A stretch of DNA of 56,285 bases from Woeseiaceae bacterium. GTDB lineage: Bacteria > Pseudomonadota > Gammaproteobacteria > Steroidobacterales > Woeseiaceae. The DNA is taken from the NCBI GenBank assembly GCA_030066735.1, contig JASJBB010000063.1, forward strand, positions 1 to 56,285, in the 5' to 3' direction. The translations under genes and the position numbers were made by a program. Below are positions 25,249 to 34,372 of the stretch, piece after piece; position 1 is the stretch's first letter; each line of letters begins with the position of its first letter. The notes under the pieces are model-generated. The model was not told where the DNA came from, did no database searches, and saw only the letters and a list, made by a program, of their open reading frames with translations.

Positions 25249-26277
25249 ATGAAGGTCGAAAACCCGACATCGAGGGACATTGCCGATATTGCCGGCGTCT
25301 CGCAGGCGACGGTGTCGCGCGCGCTGCGTAACAGCCCGCTGGTTCGACCCGAGACTCGAGATCGCATCCAGAAAATCGCGCGTGAACTCAACTACTTCGT
25401 CAATCGCAACGCCGCCGGACTGCGCACCCACCAGAGCAATACCATCGCACTGCTGATGTTCGACGAAACCGGCGGCGACGACGCGCAGATCAACCCGTTT
25501 TTCCTGTCGATGCTCGGCTACATCACGCGCTCTGCGGCCGGCATGGGCTACGACGTGCTCGCGTCGATGCAGCAGCTCACCGACGACTGGCACGTCGAGT
25601 ACCAGGCCAGCCACCGCGCCGACGGCCTGATCCTGCTGGGTTACGGCGACTACGTGGCCTACCGCCGGAAACTCGATGCACTCGCGGCTGCCAATACGCG
25701 TTTCATCATCTACGGCGCGGTTGCCGCCGACCAGCCCGGCCTGTCGCTGGGCTGTGACAACGTCAGGGGCGGCCACATGGCGACCGCTCACCTGCTGGGG
25801 CTCGGGCGCCGGCGCATCGCCATTCTCGGCGATATCTCGAAACGGCACCCGGAATTTGCGGCGCGGCATGACGGCTATGTCGCGGCCCTCGACGACGCGG
25901 GGCTCGAGCATGACGAGAGTCTCAGGATCTTCGCCGACAACACCGAAGAAGACGCATACAGAGCCGTGCGCGCGTTCCTGGATTCGGGCACCGGATTCGA
26001 CGGATTATTTGCCGTAACTGACATGCTTGCGATCGGTGCGATGCACGCCCTGGCCGACGCAGGACGGCAGGTGCCGCAGGATGTCAGCGTCGTCGGCTTC
26101 GACGACCTGCCGCGCGCCGCCTATGTCAATCCGCCGCTCACGACCATTCAGCAGAACATTCGCGAGGCGGGCGAAGGTCTCGTCAAGACGATCGTCGGCC
26201 TGATCGAGGGCGAGGACGTCGCATCGAGCCAGCTCGAACCGAAGCTGATCGTGCGGCAGTCCTGCGGAGCATTGTAG
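25249..26277 (+). CDS. LacI-family regulator of the maltodextrin locus (MalR-like)
   Basis: A 342-residue repressor: helix-turn-helix RDIADIAGVSQATVSRALRN (residues 9-28), hinge YFVNRNAAGLRTHQS, then a sensor domain with FDGLFAVTDMLAIGAMHAL and VVGFDDLPRAAYVNPPLTT. ATG 25249 is chosen because the DNA-binding domain then begins a few residues in; GTG 25201 would add 16 residues. It follows the GPH porter by 93 bases and faces the MFS porter gene. I assign it to the motif TGCAWACGTATTCA, found in both divergent promoters of the alpha-glucan genes. A weak half-like match, TACATACGGCATCC, lies at 25209-25222 before its own start. The effector is probably maltose or maltodextrin, by inference. Confidence 0.85.
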   Translation: MKVENPTSRDIADIAGVSQATVSRALRNSPLVRPETRDRIQKIARELNYFVNRNAAGLRTHQSNTIALLMFDETGGDDAQINPFFLSMLGYITRSAAGMGYDVLASMQQLTDDWHVEYQASHRADGLILLGYGDYVAYRRKLDALAAANTRFIIYGAVAADQPGLSLGCDNVRGGHMATAHLLGLGRRRIAILGDISKRHPEFAARHDGYVAALDDAGLEHDESLRIFADNTEEDAYRAVRAFLDSGTGFDGLFAVTDMLAIGAMHALADAGRQVPQDVSVVGFDDLPRAAYVNPPLTTIQQNIREAGEGLVKTIVGLIEGEDVASSQLEPKLIVRQSCGAL

Positions 26278-26297
26278 GAGCCCGCCCCAGCGGGCGA
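26274..26297 (+). repeat. REP-like palindromic element
   Basis: GTAGGAGCCCGCCCCAGCGGGCGA has the GTAG head and short GC hairpin (26280-26285 with 26290-26295, loop CCCA) of the REP elements spread by RAYT transposases in gammaproteobacteria. It overlaps the stop codon of the regulator gene and lies between converging genes. I noticed only this copy in the window. Confidence 0.5.
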
Positions 26298-26322
26298 CCC
26301 ACCCATTCAACAAGCAGGGCTG

Positions 26323-27825
26323 CTATGCAGGTTCGGCGCTTTTGTCGACGAGCAGCGCCGTCAGCCCGGCCACGATCATCAGCACGCCGCCGATCACCAG
26401 GCCGTAGATGCTCTGCCGGTCGAAAAACTCCCTCAGGATCAGCCCCAGCACGCTGGCTGCGACGAGCTGCGGTATGACGATGAAGAAGTTGAAGATGCCC
26501 ATGTAGATGCCCATCTTGTGGGCGGGCAGGTTGCTCGACAGCAGCGCGTATGGCAGTGACAGGATCGACGCCCAGGCGATGCCGACCCCGATCATCGAGA
26601 CCGCGAGCATCTTCGGGTCCTCGATGAACAGGAAACTGATCAGGCCGACACCGCCGATACACATGTTGACGAGGTGACTGACCCGGCAACCCAGGCGGCG
26701 CGCCATGGGCGCGATAAAGACCGCGGCAACCGCCGCGACACCGAACATCATGCCGGAAAGGACGCCCCACCAGTTCGCGCCTTCGTTGTACGGCACGGAC
26801 GTCGGATCCACCGTGTCATAGTGGAAACTGGTGACACCGGGCGTGCCGTAAATCCACATGGCGAACATCGCGAACCACGAGAAGAACTGCACCACGGCCA
26901 GCTGCTTCATGACCTTCGGCATGTGGAACAGGTCGTGCACGATATGGTACAGGCCGTTGTCGGTCATATCGCGACTCTGCAGCAGGCCCGCAAAAAGCTG
27001 CAATATGCCGAAACTCGCGAACACGCCCGCCAGCACGTAGAGCTGCTTGTCGAGCCCCAGGCTCGTAACCAGGAACCAGCCGGCGACCCCGACGGCCGTC
27101 CACACGATCCCGCCGTTACGGTACTTGCTCGCGGGCCGCAGCGTGCTGTCTTCGGTCACGTGCCCGGCGGGACGCGCGGCCTCGAAAGCCGCGAGTTCTT
27201 CCGGCGAATACTCGCGCGTTCGAAACACGGTCCAGGACACGGCCAGCAGGAATGCGGCGCCGCCAAGGTAGAAGGACCACTTTACCGAGTCCGGCACGAC
27301 CCCCGGAGGCGCCGTGTTGCTGATGCCGAACCACTCCGTCAGCATGTACGGCAACCCCGACGCCACGACGCCGCCGATGCCGATGAAGAACGTCTGCATC
27401 GCGAAGCCGCCGGTGCGCTGTTTCTCGGGGAGCATGTCGCCGACAAACGCGCGAAACGGCTCCATCGAGACATTGATGCTGGCATCCATGATCCACAGCA
27501 TGCCGGCAGCTACCCACAGTGTCGGCGAATTTGGCATGATGAACAGCGCCAGCGACGCGAGGATGGCGCCGACCAGGAAATACGGCCGCCGCCGGCCGAG
27601 ACGGTTCCAGGTGCGGTCCGACATGTAGCCGATGATGGGCTGTACGATCAGGCCCGTGAGCGGCGCGGCAATCCAGAGAATCGGGATGTCGTCGATCTCG
27701 GCGCCCAGGGTCTGGAAAATGCGGCTGATATTGGCGTTCTGCAACGCGAACCCGAACTGGATGCCCAGGAAGCCGAAACACATGTTCCAGATCTGCCAGA
27801 ACTGCAGGCGAGGTTTTTCGGTCAT
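26323..27825 (-). CDS. MFS sugar transporter (maltose/maltodextrin-type)
   Basis: Inner-membrane porter of 500 residues with about 12 hydrophobic segments. The loop YMSDRTWNRLGRRRPYFLVG after the second helix places it near the SLC45/sucrose-maltose group of MFS carriers, like the Caulobacter maltose carrier. A second copy of this motif type (SSNLPAHKMGIYMGIFNF) lies near the end. ATG 27825 follows AAGAAGAAG; the open frame extends upstream to 28173 but overlaps the divergent hydrolase gene. It shares a 114-base divergent promoter region and a LacI-type operator with that gene. The likely role is import of maltose or short maltodextrins made in the periplasm. Confidence 0.87.
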   Translation of the reverse strand: MTEKPRLQFWQIWNMCFGFLGIQFGFALQNANISRIFQTLGAEIDDIPILWIAAPLTGLIVQPIIGYMSDRTWNRLGRRRPYFLVGAILASLALFIMPNSPTLWVAAGMLWIMDASINVSMEPFRAFVGDMLPEKQRTGGFAMQTFFIGIGGVVASGLPYMLTEWFGISNTAPPGVVPDSVKWSFYLGGAAFLLAVSWTVFRTREYSPEELAAFEAARPAGHVTEDSTLRPASKYRNGGIVWTAVGVAGWFLVTSLGLDKQLYVLAGVFASFGILQLFAGLLQSRDMTDNGLYHIVHDLFHMPKVMKQLAVVQFFSWFAMFAMWIYGTPGVTSFHYDTVDPTSVPYNEGANWWGVLSGMMFGVAAVAAVFIAPMARRLGCRVSHLVNMCIGGVGLISFLFIEDPKMLAVSMIGVGIAWASILSLPYALLSSNLPAHKMGIYMGIFNFFIVIPQLVAASVLGLILREFFDRQSIYGLVIGGVLMIVAGLTALLVDKSAEPA

Positions 27826-27885
27826 TTTTTCTTCTTCTTGGAAATTTGGGGCATTGTAGCAAGCGGCGAGCGCCGGACGCCGCCG

Positions 27886-27899
27886 TGCAAACGTATTCA
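27886..27899. promoter_or_regulatory. LacI-type operator, maltodextrin regulon (site 1)
   Basis: TGCAAACGTATTCA, a CG-centred 14-mer, lies in the divergent region between the MFS porter (start 27825) and the GH31-GH13-esterase gene (start 27940). The 16 bases 27886-27901 match 41168-41183 at 15 positions, the site between the second TonB receptor and malQ. No clear -35/-10 pair was recognised here. Confidence 0.7.
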
Positions 27900-27939
27900 T
27901 CCCCGGCAAGGCCTTGAAAAGACTAAGATTGCTGGCTTT

Positions 27940-30900
27940 ATGAGACTCCGAAACCCAAGCCTGTTCGCACTCCTCCTTGCCTGTTCCGGCGCGGCCGTCG
28001 CGGATTTTGGCAGCTATGCCGACCACCGGCTGGAAGGGCAGTCGCTGGTCGTCGCAACCGACCGGGGTGAAGTCCGGCTGACGGTCATCGACGACGCCGG
28101 TTTCGAGGTGCATTACCTCGAAGACGACGTCAATCAGCTGCCCTCGTTCGCGCTGGCCGGTCCGCCGCCGCAAATTCGCGCGTCAGTGACCGAGAGCGAC
28201 GACGCGCTCAGTTTCTCCACGCCGGCACTGACTGCCGTCGTTTACAAGGCGCCGCTGCGCATTGAATACCGGCGAGATGGCGAGCAGCTGCTGGCCGAGG
28301 AAACCGGTTATTTCCGCAATGACGCGGGCGTCGGGTTCCGCTTCGCGCTCGACGCCGGCGAGAAGATTATGGGCGGTGGCCAGCGCGTTCTCGGCATGGA
28401 CCGGCGTGGCTACCGCATGCCGCTCTACAACCGCGCGCACTACGGCTACGAGACCGAGTCCCGGCAGATGTACTACGGCGTCCCGGCCGTCGCGTCCTCG
28501 GACGGCTACATGATCGTGTTCGACAACTCGGCAAGCGGCTGGCTGGACATCGGCGAAACGGAGGCCGGCGTGCTGCAATTCGAGGCAGCCGGGGGCCGCA
28601 CGTCGTATCTCGTCATCGCCGGTGACGACTTCCCTTCCCTGGTCGGCAACTACACCGACGTTACCGGTCGCCAGCCGCTGCCGCCGCGCTGGGCATTCGG
28701 CAACTTCGCCTCACGATTCGGCTATCGCAGCGAGCGCGAGGTGCGTGACATAGTGCGCCGCTTCCGGCGCCATGACATACCGCTGGATGCGGTCGTCATC
28801 GACATCTTCTGGTTCGGCCCGGACATCCAGGGCCACATGGGCAACCTCGACTGGGATCGCGACGCGTGGCCGACGGCCGAAGACATGATCGCCGACCTGG
28901 ATCGCGACGGCATCAAGACGATCGTGGTTACCGAACCGTTCATCCTCAGCACCTCCAGGCGCTGGGAGGATGCAGTCGCCAGCGGCGCTATCGCCAAAGA
29001 CGCAAATGGCGACCCGTTCCGTTTCGACTTCTATTTCGGCAATACCGGCCTCGTCGACGTCTTCAACGATGCGGCGCGGGACTGGTTCTGGCAGTTCTAC
29101 AGGATGCTGCTCGACCAGGGCGTCGCCGGAACCTGGGGCGACCTCGGGGAACCGGAAGTGCATCCCGCCGAAACGCGGCATTTCCTGAGCGCCGCGGGCA
29201 TAGAGGCGGGCGCCGACGAAGTTCACAACGCGTTCGGCCACGAATGGACCCGCATGGTGTACGAGAACCAGGTGGCCGAGTACCCCGACATGCGTCCGAT
29301 GATCATGATGCGGTCGGGATTCGCGGGGACGCAGCGCTACGGCATCATCCCCTGGACCGGCGACGTGGCCCGCACCTGGGGTGGCCTCAAGCCGCAGGTC
29401 GAGCTCAGCCTGTCCATGGGCCTCACCGGCCTTGCCTACACGCATTCCGACCTGGGCGGCTTTACGCACGGCATCCCTCCCGATCACTTCAAGGAGATCG
29501 AGCCGGAACTGTATGTGCGCTGGCTGCAATACGGCGTCTTCCAACCGGTCTACCGGCCGCATGCACAGGAAGGCGTGCCGCCCGAGCCGGTCTTCCAGGA
29601 CCGTAAAACGCGCAACATCGTGCGCGACTTCATTCGCTTGCGGTACCGGATGCTGCCCTACAACTACACGCTGGCCTGGGAGAATTCCACGACCGGCATG
29701 CCGCTGATGCGGCCGTTGTTCTTCGAGGACGAAAGCCGCGCTGCGCCGATCGACGAAAAAGACGCCTATCTCTGGGGCGACGCGTTTCTCGTGAGGCCCG
29801 TGACGGATCCGGGCGTCGCTGCCGTCGACGTGCCGCTGCCGGCCGGCGCCTGGTTCGATTTCTGGACCGGTCAGCGCCATGAAGGCGGCGCAACCGTATC
29901 GGTCCCGGTCGACCTCGAGACGATCCCGGTATTGGTCCGGGCCGGTTCGTTCGTGCCGATGATCGACGACATCGACACGACGGCCGATTACTCGAGCGAG
30001 AAACTGACGCTGCATTACTACGCCGACGAAAGCGTGCGCAGCGCGACCGGACGGATGTACGACGATGACGGGGAGGATCGCCTGAGCCTCGAACAGGGGC
30101 GGTTCGAGCTGCTCCGTTTCGGCGCTCGCCACGACGGCGGCTCTTTGAGTATCGACCTGCGCCGCGAAGGCGGCGTCTACGACGGCCGGCCTGACAAACG
30201 CAGCGTCGACGTCGTCATCCATAACTGGACCGCGCCCGTCAAGGACGCGCGTTTCAACGGCCGCACGATTCGCGTCGACTATCACCGCGGCAAGCGCACG
30301 CTGACGGCGCGCGTCGACTGGGACCACGGCGACGCGGTGCTCGAGATCAACCCGGCGGCGCCGGCCACGAAGCCGGTCGTCTACCAGGTGATGACGCGGC
30401 TGTTCGGCAATACCAACGCGACCAACAAGCCCTGGGGCACGATCGAGGACAACGGGGTCGGCAAGTTCGCCGATTTCACCGACGAGGCGCTCGCGGGCAT
30501 TCGCGAACTCGGCACGACGCACATCTGGTACACGGGCGTCCCGCACCACGCCGTCGTTCGCGATTACACCGAATACGGCATCAGCAATGACGACCCGGAC
30601 GTCATCAAGGGTCGCGCCGGTTCGCCCTATGCGGTCAAGGACTACTACAACGTCAATCCGGACCTCGCGGTCGATCCGGCCGCCAGGCTCGCCGAGTTCG
30701 AGGCGCTCATAAAGCGTACCCACGACCACGGCATGCAGGTCATTATCGACATCGTGCCCAATCACGTGGCCCGCAACTACGAGTCCATCTCGCGGCCCGA
30801 GGGCGTTGAGGACTTTGGCGCCGGCGACGATACCTCTGTCGAATGGGCCCGGGACAACAATTTTTACTACGTGGTCGGCGAAGACTTCCGGGTACCCGAA

Positions 30901-32952
30901 TTTCCGGACGACTACGCGCCACTGGGCGGCGAACCCCACCCGCTCGTCGACGGCGAGTTCGACGAGTCGCCCGCCAAGTGGACGGGCAACGGCGCGCGTG
31001 CGGCGCAGCCCGCGTTCAACGACTGGTACGAGACCGTCAAGATGAACTACGGCGTGCGGCCGGACGGCAGCTATGCGTTCGATCGCCTCCCGGAAGAGGC
31101 ACGCCAGTGGACGATCGAGGAGCATGCCGAATTCTGGGCCGGCAAGGACGTGCCCGACAGCTGGGACAAGTTCCGCGACATCGTGCTGTACTGGACGGCC
31201 AAAGGCGTCGACGGCTTCCGCTATGACATGGCCGAGATGGTGCCGGTCGAGTTCTGGAGCTACCTGAACTCGTCGATCAAGGCCGCGAATCCCGACGCGT
31301 TGCTGCTGGCCGAGGTCTACAACCCGGCCTTGTACCGCGACTACCTGCAGCTCGGCCGCATGGATTACCTCTACGACAAGGTGGGCCTTTACGACACGCT
31401 CAAGCCCATCATGCGCGGCGAGGCCAGCACCGCCGGCATCGCACCCGTGCATGCCGAGGTCCTGGACATCGAGGAACACATGCTGCATTTCCTCGAAAAC
31501 CACGACGAACAGCGTATCGCCAGCCCGGGTTTCGCGGGCGACGCGGAAAAGGCGCGGCCGGCCATGGTCGTGTCCGCCCTGCTCAGCCGGTCGCCGACGA
31601 TGCTGTACTTCGGCCAGGCCGTCGGCGAGCCCGGCGATGGCGACGCGGGCTTTGGCGACCCGACGCGTACCACCATCTTCGATTACTGGGGTGTGCCTGC
31701 CCACCAGCGGTGGATGAACGGCGGCCGCTTCGACGGCGGCCAGCTCTCCGCAGAAGAACGCCGGTTGCGAGACTTCTACGAGCGTCTGCTGAACCTGAGC
31801 ACGGCACCGGTATTCGCCGCTGGCGAGTACGCACCAATCGAAACGGGCCACGACAAGCTGTTCGCGTTTGCGCGCTGGCTTGGCGACGAGCGGCTTGTCG
31901 TGCTGAGTAATTTCGACGACGAGGCCGGGCACGAGGTCACGCTCGAGGTCCCGGCCGGTCTCGTCAAGGCACTGCAACTCCAGGATGGCCGCTATGTGCT
32001 GGATGACCTGCTGTACGGCGAGCGGCAGGCTCGACTGATTGTCGACGGCGGCAGCGCCTACGTGAAACTCGAGCTGGCCGCACTGGAGTCGCTGGTGCTG
32101 CGCGTCGGCGCCGCGGACATTCGCCGCCACGCCAACTTTGCGTCGAACCTGGTGGGCTCGCGCCACGTCGACGTCTGGCTGCCGCGCGACTACGCGGAAT
32201 CCGGCAAGGACTACCGCGTGCTCTACTTCCATGACGGGCAAAACCTGTTCAATCCCGAATGGGTTTACTACACGCAGACCGACTGGGACATCGACACGAC
32301 GCTGCAGCGCCTGATTGACGAGGGCGGCGCCGATGACACGATCGTCGTAGGCATCTGGAGCACCCACGATCGCATCAGCGATTACATGCCCTGGGACATG
32401 TACCAGGCCGCACCGGCGGAGTATCGCGAGGCAATTTCGCGGTACATGAGCCAGGAACCGAAGTCGCGCGAGTATTTGCGCTTCATCGTCGAGGAACTGA
32501 AACCGTTTGTCGACGCCAACTACCGCACACGGCCGGGGCGTGACGACACCTTGCTGATGGGTTCGAGCATGGGTGCGCTGATCTCGCTCTACGGCGTCAT
32601 CGAGTATCCCGAGGTCTTCGGCGGCGCAGCGGCGGTATCGACGCACTGGCCGTCGTCGATGATGCTCGACAACCCGGAAGGCAACGAGGCCGTGCTCTCC
32701 TGGCTGCACGAATCACTGCCGCCGCCCGGCGCCCACAAACTCTACTTCGACTTCGGCACAGCGGAGCTGGACAGCGACTACGAGCCGCATCAGCTTGCCG
32801 TTGACGAGATCATGCGCGAACTCGGCTACGTCGAGGGTCCGTTGTGGACGACGCGTAAATTCGAAGGCGCCGGCCACAATGAGGGCGCATGGCAGGAACG
32901 CGCGCACGTTCCGCTGACCTTCCTGCTCGGCACCGGCAATAACAAGGAATAA
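27940..32952 (+). CDS. Trimodular GH31 alpha-glucosidase / GH13 amylase-like / esterase fusion
   Basis: A 1670-residue exported protein (signal peptide 1-21, LFALLLACSGAAVA). Module 1 (about 22-800) is GH31 with nucleophile D401 in WGDLGEPE and acid/base D475 in WTGDVARTWGG. Module 2 (about 810-1385) is GH13 with nucleophile D1096 in VDGFRYDMAEM, acid/base E1125 in LLLAEVYNP and D1189 in LENHDEQ. Module 3 (about 1393-1670) is an esterase-D/CE1-like alpha/beta hydrolase with S1543 in GSSMG and H in GAGHNEG. All active-site residues are present and no stop or frame break separates the modules. It should degrade alpha-glucans in the periplasm, perhaps removing an ester group too. First gene of an operon with the porter four bases downstream. 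Confidence 0.9.
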   Translation: MRLRNPSLFALLLACSGAAVADFGSYADHRLEGQSLVVATDRGEVRLTVIDDAGFEVHYLEDDVNQLPSFALAGPPPQIRASVTESDDALSFSTPALTAVVYKAPLRIEYRRDGEQLLAEETGYFRNDAGVGFRFALDAGEKIMGGGQRVLGMDRRGYRMPLYNRAHYGYETESRQMYYGVPAVASSDGYMIVFDNSASGWLDIGETEAGVLQFEAAGGRTSYLVIAGDDFPSLVGNYTDVTGRQPLPPRWAFGNFASRFGYRSEREVRDIVRRFRRHDIPLDAVVIDIFWFGPDIQGHMGNLDWDRDAWPTAEDMIADLDRDGIKTIVVTEPFILSTSRRWEDAVASGAIAKDANGDPFRFDFYFGNTGLVDVFNDAARDWFWQFYRMLLDQGVAGTWGDLGEPEVHPAETRHFLSAAGIEAGADEVHNAFGHEWTRMVYENQVAEYPDMRPMIMMRSGFAGTQRYGIIPWTGDVARTWGGLKPQVELSLSMGLTGLAYTHSDLGGFTHGIPPDHFKEIEPELYVRWLQYGVFQPVYRPHAQEGVPPEPVFQDRKTRNIVRDFIRLRYRMLPYNYTLAWENSTTGMPLMRPLFFEDESRAAPIDEKDAYLWGDAFLVRPVTDPGVAAVDVPLPAGAWFDFWTGQRHEGGATVSVPVDLETIPVLVRAGSFVPMIDDIDTTADYSSEKLTLHYYADESVRSATGRMYDDDGEDRLSLEQGRFELLRFGARHDGGSLSIDLRREGGVYDGRPDKRSVDVVIHNWTAPVKDARFNGRTIRVDYHRGKRTLTARVDWDHGDAVLEINPAAPATKPVVYQVMTRLFGNTNATNKPWGTIEDNGVGKFADFTDEALAGIRELGTTHIWYTGVPHHAVVRDYTEYGISNDDPDVIKGRAGSPYAVKDYYNVNPDLAVDPAARLAEFEALIKRTHDHGMQVIIDIVPNHVARNYESISRPEGVEDFGAGDDTSVEWARDNNFYYVVGEDFRVPEFPDDYAPLGGEPHPLVDGEFDESPAKWTGNGARAAQPAFNDWYETVKMNYGVRPDGSYAFDRLPEEARQWTIEEHAEFWAGKDVPDSWDKFRDIVLYWTAKGVDGFRYDMAEMVPVEFWSYLNSSIKAANPDALLLAEVYNPALYRDYLQLGRMDYLYDKVGLYDTLKPIMRGEASTAGIAPVHAEVLDIEEHMLHFLENHDEQRIASPGFAGDAEKARPAMVVSALLSRSPTMLYFGQAVGEPGDGDAGFGDPTRTTIFDYWGVPAHQRWMNGGRFDGGQLSAEERRLRDFYERLLNLSTAPVFAAGEYAPIETGHDKLFAFARWLGDERLVVLSNFDDEAGHEVTLEVPAGLVKALQLQDGRYVLDDLLYGERQARLIVDGGSAYVKLELAALESLVLRVGAADIRRHANFASNLVGSRHVDVWLPRDYAESGKDYRVLYFHDGQNLFNPEWVYYTQTDWDIDTTLQRLIDEGGADDTIVVGIWSTHDRISDYMPWDMYQAAPAEYREAISRYMSQEPKSREYLRFIVEELKPFVDANYRTRPGRDDTLLMGSSMGALISLYGVIEYPEVFGGAAAVSTHWPSSMMLDNPEGNEAVLSWLHESLPPPGAHKLYFDFGTAELDSDYEPHQLAVDEIMRELGYVEGPLWTTRKFEGAGHNEGAWQERAHVPLTFLLGTGNNKE

Positions 32953-32956
32953 CAAC

Positions 32957-34372
32957 ATGCTGAAAATGCAGCGAGAGCTGAACAACACCTTCATGGCGGT
33001 GCTGGCCCTGCCGGCAACGGCGCTGGGATTCGCGCTGTCCGTGCAAATCGCAGCGCTCACCTGGATCCTGTCGACCCGCTACAACCTCGACATACACGAC
33101 ATCGGCCTCGTGTGGGCAGCGGGACCGATTGCGGGCATCTTCGGGCAGGTCATCATCGGCATCTGGAGCGACAAGGTGTGGCTCTGGAACGGCCGGCGCC
33201 GGCCGTTCATCGTCATCGGCGGCACGATCGCCGCACTGATGCTGCTGGCGCTGCCCAACATCGGCGTCATCTCGACGGCGCTCGGGTTCGACGGGGTCCT
33301 GGGCGTTGCGCTGGTCGTCGTGCTGTCGCTCGACTTCGCGATCAACGTCGGTTTCAACCCGACCCGGTCGCTGATCGCCGACGTAACGCCCGAGGGCGAG
33401 GCCCGGACCCGCGGCTATACCTGGATGCAGACCGTGTCGGGCAGCTTCGGCGTCGCCGCTTACCTGATCGGCGCCAACTTCGGCAACCTCGTGCTGATTT
33501 ACGTCGGCGCGGTTCTCGTACTGCTGTTCTCGCTGATCCCGCCGTTCCTGATCAAGGAACCGCGGGACCTGCAGGAAGACGAGACGGCTGCCGCCCCGCA
33601 CGCGACCTCCTTCAAGGAGATGCTCATGGCGATCCAGCCGCTGTGGGGATTCCTGGTCTATGACGTCTATGCGATGACGCTGCGCCTCGCCGGTGTCGAG
33701 CGCGACGACTACCTTGCGGAGATCGTCTGTGGCGTGATCACGATCATTCTCGTCGCGCGCGCGCTGCTGGAGCGCGAGACGGGCCGGGGAACCGAACGCG
33801 ACCACATCACGGGATTCCGCCAGGTCGTGGCCGCGCACTCGTTCAGCTGGATCGGCGTGCAGACCATGTTCGTGTTCTTCTTCATTTTCCTGCAGAGCCT
33901 CACCGGCGAACTCGGCGCCGACCGGCTGGAAAGCGTCAACGGTTACGCGATGGCCATCCTCAACGCAGTGGGCGCGGCGCTGCCCGTGCTGCTGCTGCAG
34001 CCGCTGGCCAAGCGCATCGGCCGCGTCAGGACGCACACGCTGAGTCTCGTGATCATGACCATCGGCTACGCGGCCATGTACTTCTTCGGCACCTCCGCCG
34101 CCATGATCTTCATGCTCATGGCCGTCATCGGCGTCGGCTGGGCCTCGATCGTGAGCCTGCCGTTTGCGATTTTTTCGCAGAAAATCGCGAAGGAAGAGAT
34201 GGGCCTGTACATGGGGCTGTTCAACCTCTCGGTCGTCTTGCCACAGCTCGTGGTCAGTCTCGGGATCAGCCTCGTCGTGTCCCGCGCGCCGAACCCCAAC
34301 ATCATTTTCGCCATAGCCGCCGTCGCGCTGGCGATGTCGGCGCTCGCCTGGTCGCGTGTTCGTGAAGACTAG
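32957..34372 (+). CDS. Second MFS sugar transporter of the maltodextrin locus
   Basis: Inner-membrane carrier of 471 residues, about 12 hydrophobic segments, with IGIWSDKVWLWNGRRRPFIV after helix 2 and IAKEEMGLYMGLFNLSVVLP in the second half. It belongs to the same broad group as the porter at 26323, but the two are clearly diverged. It begins four bases after the trimodular hydrolase gene and its end overlaps the alpha-amylase gene by 17 bases, so all are one transcript. It probably imports glucose or maltose released by the hydrolases; having two porters suggests different chain lengths or affinities. Confidence 0.85.
   Translation: MLKMQRELNNTFMAVLALPATALGFALSVQIAALTWILSTRYNLDIHDIGLVWAAGPIAGIFGQVIIGIWSDKVWLWNGRRRPFIVIGGTIAALMLLALPNIGVISTALGFDGVLGVALVVVLSLDFAINVGFNPTRSLIADVTPEGEARTRGYTWMQTVSGSFGVAAYLIGANFGNLVLIYVGAVLVLLFSLIPPFLIKEPRDLQEDETAAAPHATSFKEMLMAIQPLWGFLVYDVYAMTLRLAGVERDDYLAEIVCGVITIILVARALLERETGRGTERDHITGFRQVVAAHSFSWIGVQTMFVFFFIFLQSLTGELGADRLESVNGYAMAILNAVGAALPVLLLQPLAKRIGRVRTHTLSLVIMTIGYAAMYFFGTSAAMIFMLMAVIGVGWASIVSLPFAIFSQKIAKEEMGLYMGLFNLSVVLPQLVVSLGISLVVSRAPNPNIIFAIAAVALAMSALAWSRVRED

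Noticed and set aside
26674..27939. Upstream 422-codon extension of the trimodular hydrolase frame
   Set aside because: It runs antisense through the MFS porter gene, has low-complexity charged sequence, and ATG 27940 gives a proper signal peptide.
28711..32709. Open frame of about 1330 codons antisense to the trimodular hydrolase gene
   Set aside because: It is a shadow of GC-rich codon use on the plus strand; it has no recognisable domains, and the plus-strand protein has complete catalytic motifs throughout.
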